This document shows positions 9,318 to 15,697 of a DNA stretch of 24,906 nucleotides, piece by piece. The stretch's first letter is position 1. The number at the start of each line of letters is the position of its first letter. The DNA is from Lachnospiraceae bacterium (GTDB taxonomy: Bacteria; Bacillota_A; Clostridia; Lachnospirales; Lachnospiraceae), in NCBI GenBank assembly GCA_017620975.1, contig JAGAUD010000024.1, positions 1 to 24,906 of the forward strand, read 5' to 3'. A program made the translations under genes and the position numbers. The notes under the pieces are model-generated. The model made no database searches. It was not told the DNA's origin and saw nothing but the letters and a program-made list of their open reading frames with translations.

Positions 9318-9686
9318 TTATTCTGAGTCCTCTTCACTGAAGAATTCTTCTGTTTTTTCTATTTCTTCGCTTGGGATTTCGTCAGCCGGAACCTCCTGGT
9401 CTGCAGCAGTTTCAGCAGCAGGTTCCTTAGCCGGGGCAGATGAATCGTCAGCTGGTGCTTCACCGACCGGTACCTCTTCGGAATGTTCTCTATGAAGAGG
9501 AACGTAAGAGCGGGAAGCTGCGTCAGTATCCTCATCCAATTCATCGCTGAAATCATCATAATCCTCGTCTTCGTCATCATGAAGAGGGGCATCCGAATCT
9601 TTTTTCTGCAAGTAATAAACGGCAGCAGCTGCAGCAGTGGTAACAGCAGCGGTCAAGAGTAAGATTTTTCCAAATTTTTTTGCCAT
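9318..9686 (-). CDS. Small membrane-anchored, highly acidic protein, 122 aa
   Basis: Function unknown. A short basic start (MAKKFGK) leads into one hydrophobic helix at about residues 7-26 (ILLLTAAVTTAAAAAVYYL). There is no signal-peptidase site that I can see, so it is probably an anchor. The remaining ~95 residues are low-complexity and rich in Asp, Glu, Ala, Ser and Pro (DDEDEDYDDFSDELDEDTD, then EEVPVGEAPADDSSAPAKEP), predicted disordered with a strong negative charge. AGGAGT sits 7 nt before the ATG. It has its own terminator (9240-9271) and is divergent from the tetR leader. The composition suggests a charged surface or spacer segment rather than an enzyme. Confidence 0.7.
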   Translation of the reverse strand: MAKKFGKILLLTAAVTTAAAAAVYYLQKKDSDAPLHDDEDEDYDDFSDELDEDTDAASRSYVPLHREHSEEVPVGEAPADDSSAPAKEPAAETAADQEVPADEIPSEEIEKTEEFFSEEDSE

Positions 9687-9735
9687 AAGGTTACTCCTTT
9701 CAAGTACTTTGTGTTATATTTATATTAATACTATT

Positions 9736-9765
9736 TTGAGGAAAAGAAAAGAGAATATGTATAAT
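9736..9765 (+). promoter_or_regulatory. Candidate promoter reading into the tetR leader repeats
   Basis: TTGAGG (9736-9741), 18-bp spacer, perfect TATAAT (9760-9765). Transcription would start near 9772, just before the palindrome at 9791. The whole repeat complex would then form a roughly 275-nt leader of the TetR gene at 10049. Confidence 0.5.
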
Positions 9766-9790
9766 ATTTAAAAAAATTTATTCATTACCA

Positions 9791-9941
9791 GTTCAGCCAT
9801 AGCCTGGATAACGGGCGAATCATGCTTGCATGAATGAGCACGTTATCCAGGCTATGAGCGGAGCGCCATTCTATGAGCAAAGATAGCCGCGAAGCGGCGG
9901 AGAGCGGCGCAGCCGCGGCTTTGCGAATGGCGCGGCTGAAC
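9791..9941. repeat. Compound palindromic element (three-way-junction-like)
   Basis: Nested inverted repeats: an outer GTTCAGCC (9791-9798) with GGCTGAAC (9934-9941); inside it a perfect 16-bp stem (9798-9813 with 9841-9856) capped by a CATGC/GCATG loop; then GCGCCATTC (9863-9871) with GAATGGCGC (9925-9933). Inside that, GCAAA...GCCGCG (9877-9891) pairs with CGCGGCTTTGC (9914-9924). The arms abut almost without gaps, giving a closed three-way junction. It is GC-rich within an AT-rich intergenic region and looks like a mobile or repetitive palindromic element rather than a terminator. No open reading frame of note. Confidence 0.8.
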
Positions 9942-10029
9942 GTCACTAAGTCAAAATAGCCGCGAAGCGGCGGAGAGCGGCGCAGCCGCGGCTTTGCGAA
10001 TGGCGCGGCCTGAACGTCTCTAAGTCAAA
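9883..10029 (+). repeat. Tandem duplication, 73/74-nt unit
   Basis: Unit 1 (9883-9955) and unit 2 (9956-10029) differ by one substitution (CGTCA/CGTCT) and one inserted C (GGCTGAAC/GGCCTGAAC). Each begins ATAGCCGCGAAGCGGCGG and ends CTAAGTCAAA. Unit 1 forms the right half of the compound palindrome. Unit 2 lacks the left half and ends 20 nt before the tetR ATG. The near-identity points to a recent duplication. Confidence 0.9.
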
Positions 10030-10048
10030 ATTACTACAGGAGGATATC

Positions 10049-10651
10049 ATGAACGGTAAATTTTTTGACCTGAAAAAAGAAAAGCAGGATAGAATGATCA
10101 ACGCTGCTATTAAAGTATTCGGTATGCAGGGCTACCGTCATGCCAGTACGGATGAGATCGTAAAAGAAGCAGATATCAGCAAAGGGCTTCTCTTTCACTA
10201 TTTTGGGAGCAAACTGGGTTTGTATACTTTTGTATATGATTACAGCGTGAGATTCATGACACTGGAATTAAAAGCCTGTATCAATCCCCTGACCACTGAA
10301 CTGTTTGAACTGATGAAACAGATGGAGCAGGGAAAGATGCATGCTATGCGTGCATATCCTTATATGCAGCAGTTTTTGAACCGAGCCATGACGGAGGATG
10401 TGAGCGAGGTGCTTCTGGCCGTGGAGGAAAAAAGGAATCTCTGGCTGGACTCCTGTGCGCGCTGGTACAGCCAGATCGATATGTCTGGACTGCCCCAGGG
10501 AGTGGATGGCCCCAGATTATACAAAATGATGGAGCTTACCATCAAGGGGCTGATGATCGAGAAGTTTGAAGACCATTCTTTCCAGCCGGAGATGCTGTAT
10601 AATGAAATCTGCAGTTATCTGAATATGATGAAACGCATTGTCTATCGGTAG
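10049..10651 (+). CDS. TetR/AcrR family transcription regulator
   Basis: A 200-aa one-component repressor-type protein. The N-terminal helix-turn-helix lies at about residues 12-55 (DRMINAAIKVFGMQGYRHAS, TDEIVKEADISKGLLFHYFGSK), a textbook TetR DNA-binding domain. The remainder is an all-helical ligand-binding domain of unknown specificity. AGGAGG sits 5 nt before the ATG. The leader carries the repeat complex at 9791-10029. No efflux pump or enzyme is adjacent; the next gene downstream is convergent. The target is therefore either the gene itself, the divergent acidic membrane protein, or something elsewhere. Confidence 0.9.
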   Translation: MNGKFFDLKKEKQDRMINAAIKVFGMQGYRHASTDEIVKEADISKGLLFHYFGSKLGLYTFVYDYSVRFMTLELKACINPLTTELFELMKQMEQGKMHAMRAYPYMQQFLNRAMTEDVSEVLLAVEEKRNLWLDSCARWYSQIDMSGLPQGVDGPRLYKMMELTIKGLMIEKFEDHSFQPEMLYNEICSYLNMMKRIVYR

Positions 10652-10659
10652 GCAACTGT

Positions 10660-10686
10660 ACTGGGATACTCAATTATCCGGTATTT
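10660..10686 (+). terminator. Weak candidate terminator after tetR
   Basis: An 8-bp imperfect stem (ACTGGGATA with TATCCGGT, 10660-10682) is followed only by ATTTA. It lies between convergent genes. The T tract is poor, so confidence is low. Confidence 0.3.
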
Positions 10687-11446
10687 ACTTGGACATTTTG
10701 TAGGGCTGATCGGCAGGATATCCGCCTTTCAGCTTCTGCATACCTCTCTGAATGGAATCCTTGGAATTTTTCCAGTCGGCGTCCTTATTACGGTAATCGA
10801 ATTTCTCTACTAACCAGGCCACGTCTTCGGCAATACGCTTCATATTTTCTTCCATCAGGGGAAGTACGATACCGTAAAAGGTCTCTTTATCTTTGTCGGC
10901 AAGTTTCACATCAGCGGCTTCACAGAGATCTTTGAAATGAGGAAGACAGAAGCCTTTGCTGTTCTTGACTTTTTCCCTAAACTCCTCGTCTCTTTTGTAC
11001 ATATAGAAGAAAGTATCCAGATAACGGGCATAGGTGTCCTTATACTGGTTGCAGATGTAGCAGGATTCTTCTTTCTGTTCAATCCACATACCGATGGCAT
11101 TGCCGCTTTGTGCAGTTTTGCGGAATTTATCCTTAAGACTGGATTTGCCGGGATGGAAGGAGGCGAACTGACTCTTCATCTCACCGATCATTTTGATATA
11201 GTGGGTCTTCAGAATCCATGCATTACCCAGGGTGTTCCCGTAGTCGAACATTTTCTGAAAATGCATGCGGCAGAAGCCTGCCTTGTCGGTCATTTCGCGA
11301 ATGTCGGCTTCCATATAAGAGGAGCCGGACCCTAATACAAAATCTAACAGATCCTGTTCAATGTTGCGCTCGATAAAGCAAAAGGGACATTCATCCTGAG
11401 CGTTTATGGCATCATTTAAAGGAATGGTATAAAGTTGTTCTTTCAT
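10685..11446 (-). CDS. DUF6062-like protein with duplicated Cys2-CysHis module, 253 aa
   Basis: Function unknown; the family name is from memory. The protein contains two near-identical potential metal sites. Module 1 has Cys20-x2-Cys23 (ECPFC) and Cys59-x2-His62 (GFCRMHF). Module 2 has Cys129-x2-Cys132 (SCYICN) and Cys167-x2-His170 (GFCLPHF). Spacing between the pairs is 35 and 34 residues. This pattern suggests an internal duplication in which each half binds one zinc, or an iron-sulfur or redox centre. There is no signal peptide or membrane helix, so it is cytoplasmic. The C-terminus is Lys-rich and helical. Only a weak ribosome site precedes the ATG at 11446. It has its own promoter (11480-11508). 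Confidence 0.8.
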   Translation of the reverse strand: MKEQLYTIPLNDAINAQDECPFCFIERNIEQDLLDFVLGSGSSYMEADIREMTDKAGFCRMHFQKMFDYGNTLGNAWILKTHYIKMIGEMKSQFASFHPGKSSLKDKFRKTAQSGNAIGMWIEQKEESCYICNQYKDTYARYLDTFFYMYKRDEEFREKVKNSKGFCLPHFKDLCEAADVKLADKDKETFYGIVLPLMEENMKRIAEDVAWLVEKFDYRNKDADWKNSKDSIQRGMQKLKGGYPADQPYKMSK

Positions 11447-11479
11447 TTGCAGGCTCGCTTTCGTGTCTTTTTATTTTTA

Positions 11480-11508
11480 AGTTTACTGTATATTTCCGCA
11501 AAATACAA
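11480..11508 (-). promoter_or_regulatory. Sigma-A-type promoter for the DUF6062-like gene
   Basis: Minus strand: TTGTAT (11503-11508), 17-bp spacer, TAAACT (11480-11485), about 34 bp before the ATG. Confidence 0.55.
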
Positions 11509-11535
11509 GGGGAAATGCTGCCGTTCATCGATAAT

Positions 11536-11549
11536 CAGGCTATGGCTGA
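11536..11549 (-). repeat. Possible fragment of the 9791 palindromic element
   Basis: CAGGCTATGGCTGA is the exact reverse complement of 9793-9806, the left edge of the compound palindrome. Both lie in intergenic DNA. Only 14 nt match, so it may be a remnant or a coincidence. Confidence 0.35.
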
Positions 11550-11624
11550 GCCGGAACCGGATCAAATGTTACAGAAAAATGCAGATTTGTAATAAATAGT
11601 AATGTAAACTTAAGAAAAATTAAC

Positions 11625-11653
11625 TTGTATTACAGCGAAAATCAAGCTACACT
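11625..11653 (+). promoter_or_regulatory. Candidate promoter for the MBOAT-SGNH pair
   Basis: TTGTAT (11625-11630), 17-bp spacer, TACACT (11648-11653), 44 bp before the TTG start at 11698. Confidence 0.55.
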
Positions 11654-11697
11654 AAATATGTGGAACAGAGGTTTCAAAATAAGAATTGAGAGTGTGA

Positions 11698-13059
11698 TTG
11701 AACTTGGTTTTCAGTAGTATAGAGTTCTTGCTGTATTTCCTTCCCATATTCATGATTCTCTACGGAATAACCCCCAAAGCATATAAAAATGTGACACTTC
11801 TTTTAGAAAGCCTTATTTTTTATGCCCTTGGTGAGCCAAAGTATCTTCTTTTGCTGGTGATTTCCCTGTTTGTGAATTATGTGATCGGACTTAGGCTGGG
11901 GGGCAGGAAAAAAGAGAGCAGGACACAGTATCGCAATAGAAGAGGATTATTTATATGGGCCGTGGCAGGAAATGTGGGAGTACTGATTCTGTTCAAGGGA
12001 GCTCCTAATGAATTGGGGCTTCCGTTGGGCATTAGTTTTTACACATTTCAGATTTTGTCTTATCTGGCGGATGTGTATCAGGGATCGATTCGGAGAGAGA
12101 CTTCGTTCCTGAAGCTTTCCACATACATAGCCATGTTTCCGCAGCTGATATCCGGTCCGATTGTAAATTATGAGGAAGTAGCAGCAGACCTGGATGACAG
12201 GAAAGTGACAGCCGGAAAGATTCAGGACGGGCTGAAAGTATTTACTATGGGGCTTGCTTCCAAGGTATTGCTGGCAGACCGGATAGGCATTTTGTGGCAG
12301 CAGGTGCAGACAACAGGATTTGAGAGTATCTCTACACCACTGGCCTGGATGGGGGCTGTAGCTTATTCTATGAAAATTTATTTTGATTTTTACGGATATT
12401 CTCTGATGGCAGTCGGTTTGGGGAGGATGTTAGGGTTTGAACTACCTCAGAATTTTAACGAACCTTATATGGCAAGAGGAGTACGTGATTTTTACCGCAG
12501 ATGGCATATGACACTTGGAAGATGGTTCAGGAAGTATGTGTATATTCCGCTGGGCGGAAACCGTAAAGGGGATCTTAGGACTGTGTTAAATCTTCTGGTG
12601 GTCTGGATTTTGACCGGTATATGGCATGGTGGTACACCTAATTTCCTGGTTTGGGGAATGCTTTTGTGGTGCTTTATTGTGGTGGAGCGGCTCTTGGACC
12701 GCTTTCGGGTGTTCAGAAGGATGCAGATTCTTCCCAGGCTGTATCTGTGGGCAGTGATCCCTGTTACCTGGATGTGCTTTGCTATTTCAGATATCAGCAG
12801 GCTTCAGATTTATCTGGGAAGAATGTTTGGTCTGAATGAGGGCATCAATGTCAGTGCCGGAGATTGGCAGCGGGCATTTTCCGATTATTTTGGATTATTT
12901 CTGATTTGCTTTGTGGCATCTACACCTTTGGTGAAAAAGATTTTTTACAAAATAAAGGAGAATATACTGGGGCAGATTTTATTGGTGATCCTTTTCTGGG
13001 TGTGTGTGGTGCAGCTCATTATTGCCGGGGAAAATACCTTTATGTATTTTAGATTTTAA
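11698..13059 (+). CDS. MBOAT family O-acyltransferase (AlgI/DltB-like)
   Basis: Polytopic membrane enzyme that passes acyl (usually acetyl) groups across the membrane for O-acylation of an extracellular polymer. It is 453 aa with about ten hydrophobic segments. Signature regions are PLGISFYTFQILSYLADVY (109-127), FPQLISGPIVNY (147-158), the RDFYRRWHMTLGRWFRKYVYIPLGG stretch (263-287), and the catalytic His310 in LTGIWHGGTPNFLVWG. The start is unusual: a TGA directly precedes TTG 11698, so translation begins at this TTG or at TTG 11704 (giving MVFSSIEF, closer to relatives); GAGAG lies 5 nt before the first. The next gene is an SGNH protein, the usual partner in such pairs. The acylated polymer is not revealed here. 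Confidence 0.92.
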   Translation: MNLVFSSIEFLLYFLPIFMILYGITPKAYKNVTLLLESLIFYALGEPKYLLLLVISLFVNYVIGLRLGGRKKESRTQYRNRRGLFIWAVAGNVGVLILFKGAPNELGLPLGISFYTFQILSYLADVYQGSIRRETSFLKLSTYIAMFPQLISGPIVNYEEVAADLDDRKVTAGKIQDGLKVFTMGLASKVLLADRIGILWQQVQTTGFESISTPLAWMGAVAYSMKIYFDFYGYSLMAVGLGRMLGFELPQNFNEPYMARGVRDFYRRWHMTLGRWFRKYVYIPLGGNRKGDLRTVLNLLVVWILTGIWHGGTPNFLVWGMLLWCFIVVERLLDRFRVFRRMQILPRLYLWAVIPVTWMCFAISDISRLQIYLGRMFGLNEGINVSAGDWQRAFSDYFGLFLICFVASTPLVKKIFYKIKENILGQILLVILFWVCVVQLIIAGENTFMYFRF

Positions 13060-13073
13060 CAGTAAAGACCCGG

Positions 13074-14048
13074 ATGGGCAAAATATCCATGGATGAGGTG
13101 AGTTGTTTGAAAATTTGGAAGAAATGGTCTTTTTTGATTCTTTTGCTGATGTGCGGCGTAGGCGTTCTAACGATGACGGATTCCTGGGAAGGGGCAATAG
13201 AGCCGGCTCATGGGATGAGGATGTGGCTCTTGGCAGCAGGAGCAAATAGAGGTACTTTCCTATCGGGAGATTTGGATACAGAAGAGGCAGAGGAAGCTTT
13301 GGCCGATGTTGCAGAGGATAACGAGGAGAGCGGAAAGGTTTTGGATGAAGTTCGAAAAGAAGATTCAGTGGGGGGCACTTCTGAAAACGGTAGAGAGGAT
13401 AGCGGTGAGGACAGTAAAGTGACCTATCGTGATCCTACGGAAGTAGTTTACACCACCGTGGAAGATGAGTATTTCAGCGATGCAGTGTTTATCGGAGATT
13501 CCCGAACAGTGGGGATGTTTGAATATGGCGGATTGGAAAACACAGCCGCTTTCTATGCATCGACCGGTCTTACTGTATTTAAACTGTTTGATTCTGCTAT
13601 TGTGCCGGTGGCTGACAGCAAAGAGAAGATTACCATTGAACAGGCTTTAAGTGAGCGACAGTTTGGAAAAATCTATCTAATGGTGGGGATCAATGAAATG
13701 GGAAGGGGGGATCTGGAAGGATTCCTTACCCGGTATAAAGAAGCCATTGTACATCTGCAGGAATTGCAGCCAGATGCCATTATTTATCTGCAGGGAATCA
13801 TGAAAGTGACCACAGAACGCTCCAGCCAAGGGGATTATATCAGTAATGAAGGAATCGAGGAGAGAAATGCCGGAATTGCTGCTCTGGCGGACAATGTAAA
13901 AGTGTATTATCTGGACGTGAATCCCGTCTTCTGTGATGAGACAGGAGGTATGGAACCGTATTATACAACGGATGGTGTGCATCTGATGGCACAGTATATT
14001 CCCTTGTGGAAAGATTTTTTAAAACAGCATGCAGTTGTACTTGACTGA
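13074..14048 (+). CDS. Membrane-anchored SGNH/GDSL-like hydrolase, partner of MBOAT
   Basis: Probable extracytoplasmic acyl-transfer or esterase partner of the preceding MBOAT protein. From the ATG at 13074 it is 324 aa. TTG 13107 has a better ribosome site (GAGGTG, 6 nt away) and would give a compact start right at KIWKKWSF. One membrane helix (about 17-33) is followed by an acidic linker (about 65-120, rich in Glu, Asp, Ser, Gly). The SGNH domain spans about 130-320: block I VFIGDSRTVGM with Ser143, block III MVGINEMG with Asn207, and block V DGVH with Asp300 and His303. All catalytic positions are present. Spacing of 14 nt from the MBOAT stop indicates one operon. A promoter for the next gene overlaps its stop codon. 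Confidence 0.85.
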   Translation: MGKISMDEVSCLKIWKKWSFLILLLMCGVGVLTMTDSWEGAIEPAHGMRMWLLAAGANRGTFLSGDLDTEEAEEALADVAEDNEESGKVLDEVRKEDSVGGTSENGREDSGEDSKVTYRDPTEVVYTTVEDEYFSDAVFIGDSRTVGMFEYGGLENTAAFYASTGLTVFKLFDSAIVPVADSKEKITIEQALSERQFGKIYLMVGINEMGRGDLEGFLTRYKEAIVHLQELQPDAIIYLQGIMKVTTERSSQGDYISNEGIEERNAGIAALADNVKVYYLDVNPVFCDETGGMEPYYTTDGVHLMAQYIPLWKDFLKQHAVVLD

Positions 14049-14069
14049 TCTTTGTGGGGAAGGTATTAT
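14041..14069 (+). promoter_or_regulatory. Sigma-A-type promoter for the NCS2 permease
   Basis: TTGACT (14041-14046), 17-bp spacer, TATTAT (14064-14069). It overlaps the last codons of the SGNH gene. The leader is about 45 nt with no attenuator visible. Confidence 0.7.
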
Positions 14070-14121
14070 AGAAAAAAGATTTCATAAAAATTTAATACTT
14101 TCACAACAGGAGGAAAAATTC

Positions 14122-15519
14122 ATGAGTGAGAAATTAACAAAAGCTAAGGTAGTGCTTGGCGACAAGCCCGTCTATGATGCTAAAGAACTGGGAACACCCA
14201 GAGTTTTGCTGCTGGGTTTACAGCATATGTTCGCCATGTTCGGTGCTACGATCCTGGTACCCATGCTGACCGGTCTGGATGTATCCACCACGCTGTTGTT
14301 TGCGGGTGTCGGCACTTTACTGTTCCATTTTATCAGTAAAGGTAAGGTTCCTGCTTTCCTTGGATCTTCTTTTGCATTTCTTGGTGGGTATGCCGCTATC
14401 GCTCCTATGTTGACGGATGCTGCCGGCAATCAGATGGCTAATAAAGAACTGCTTCCTTATGCCTGCTTTGGTGTAGCTTGTGCCGGACTTCTTTATCTGG
14501 TGATGTCATTGCTTATTAAAATCTTTGGAACCGGAAAAGTAATGCGATTCTTCCCACCCATTGTAACGGGACCTATCATTATTTCTATTGGTCTGACTCT
14601 TTCAAAGTCTGCTATTGATAACTGCGCTTCCGATTGGCTCATTGCTGTAGTTGCAATTGCTCTGGTAGTTGTCTGCAATATCTGGGGAAAAGGCATGGTG
14701 AAGATTGTACCTATTATTATCGGTGTGATCGGTTCCTATGTACTGGCTGCTGTGATGGGAAGAGTAGACTTTACTGCAGTGGCAGAAGCTGATTGGCTTG
14801 GTTTTCCTATTCGGTGGAATGAAACTGCATTTTCTGTCATGGTGGGAGGAGATGCTTCTCTGCTGATTACTTCTGTAATTACCATAATGCCCATTGCATT
14901 GGCTACCATGGTAGAGCATATTGGTGACATCTCCGCAATTTCTTCTACTGTTGGTATTAATTACTTCAAGGATCCGGGGCTGCATCGTACCCTGTTAGGT
15001 GATGGTCTGGCTACCATCCTGGCTTCTTTGTTCGGAGCACCTGCCAATACCACTTATGGTGAGAACACCGGTGTACTTTCTCTTACCAAGGTATTTGACC
15101 CTCTGGTAATCAGAATTGCTGCCGTATTTGCTATTCTGTTCTCTTTTTCACCTAAGTTTGCAGCTATCATCGGATGTATGCCGACTGCTACCTGTGGTGG
15201 TGTATCTCTGGTGCTTTACGGTATGATCTCTGCAGTGGGTGTACGCAATGTGGTTGAGACTAAGGTAGACTTTTCCAAGAGCCGCAACGTCATCATTGCA
15301 GCACTGATTCTGGTACTGTCCATTGGTATCAATTACAGCTCTGTCGGCTCTGTTGGCTTTAGCATCGGCGACATGAATATCAGTTTCTCCGGACTGGCAG
15401 TAGGTGCCCTGGTTGGTATCATCCTGAATGCAGTTCTGCCCGGCAAGGATTATGTTTTTGATGAGGACGAACCTTCTGATACAGGAGTGGATTTTGCAGT
15501 GAAAGGTCAGAAACACTAA
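14122..15519 (+). CDS. NCS2 nucleobase permease, uracil type (UraA/PyrP-like)
   Basis: Cytoplasmic-membrane proton symporter for a nucleobase, most likely uracil. It is 465 aa from the ATG at 14122, which follows ACAGGAGGAAAAATTC; the longer frame from 14029 lies over the promoter. It has about 12-14 hydrophobic segments. Family signatures are LGLQHMFAMFGATILVPMLT near residue 30, VPAFLGSSFAFLGGY (about 77-91), and TTYGENTGVLSLTKVFDP. The last, with GENTG, is typical of uracil carriers rather than xanthine or urate ones. It is monocistronic, with its own promoter and a strong terminator. It fits a nucleotide-salvage role but is separate from the purine genes upstream. Confidence 0.92.
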   Translation: MSEKLTKAKVVLGDKPVYDAKELGTPRVLLLGLQHMFAMFGATILVPMLTGLDVSTTLLFAGVGTLLFHFISKGKVPAFLGSSFAFLGGYAAIAPMLTDAAGNQMANKELLPYACFGVACAGLLYLVMSLLIKIFGTGKVMRFFPPIVTGPIIISIGLTLSKSAIDNCASDWLIAVVAIALVVVCNIWGKGMVKIVPIIIGVIGSYVLAAVMGRVDFTAVAEADWLGFPIRWNETAFSVMVGGDASLLITSVITIMPIALATMVEHIGDISAISSTVGINYFKDPGLHRTLLGDGLATILASLFGAPANTTYGENTGVLSLTKVFDPLVIRIAAVFAILFSFSPKFAAIIGCMPTATCGGVSLVLYGMISAVGVRNVVETKVDFSKSRNVIIAALILVLSIGINYSSVGSVGFSIGDMNISFSGLAVGALVGIILNAVLPGKDYVFDEDEPSDTGVDFAVKGQKH

Positions 15520-15567
15520 CGAGGCAGCGTATACCGAATTAGAAAAAGAAAGATTGATATAATAAAG

Positions 15568-15604
15568 AGTCTGCATCACCAAGGCTAAGGTGTTGCAGAC
15601 TTTT
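15568..15604 (+). terminator. Rho-independent terminator after the NCS2 permease
   Basis: AGTCTGCATCACC (15568-15580) pairs with GGTGTTGCAGACT (15589-15601), with one T-T mismatch and an 8-nt loop. TTTTGCTATTT follows. It sits immediately before the metY operator region. Confidence 0.88.
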
Positions 15605-15605
15605 G

Positions 15606-15677
15606 CTATTTGCCTATTGACATGGTAGGTAAATAGTGGTAATATCCTATTAACCTACAAAAAAGGTGGGTAATATA
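15606..15677. promoter_or_regulatory. Two palindromic operators flanking the metY promoter
   Basis: O1: CTATTTGCCTA (15606-15616), 9-nt spacer, TAGGTAAATAG (15626-15636); arms match at 10 of 11, and the -35 hexamer fills the spacer. O2: CTATTAACCTA (15647-15657), 9-nt spacer, TGGGTAATATA (15667-15677); its left arm matches the O1 half-site at 10 of 11 and its right arm keeps the TGGGTAA core. The centres are 41 bp apart, about four helical turns. The Rrf2-type regulator encoded two genes downstream is the obvious candidate binder (inference), giving autoregulation. Confidence 0.7.
15617..15645 (+). promoter_or_regulatory. Sigma-A-type promoter of the metY-rrf2-dipeptidase operon
   Basis: Perfect TTGACA (15617-15622), 17-bp spacer, TAATAT (15640-15645). 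The -35 lies within operator O1 and the expected transcription start lies in O2, so bound regulator should block initiation. No SAM riboswitch or T-box is visible in the leader. Confidence 0.8.
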
Positions 15678-15697
15678 TACAAGAAGGTATTAAGATT

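Noticed and set aside
9292..9495. Ser/Ala/Gly-rich plus-strand frame opposite the acidic protein
   Set aside because: Antisense low-complexity shadow, with a ribosome site and terminator supporting the minus-strand gene instead.
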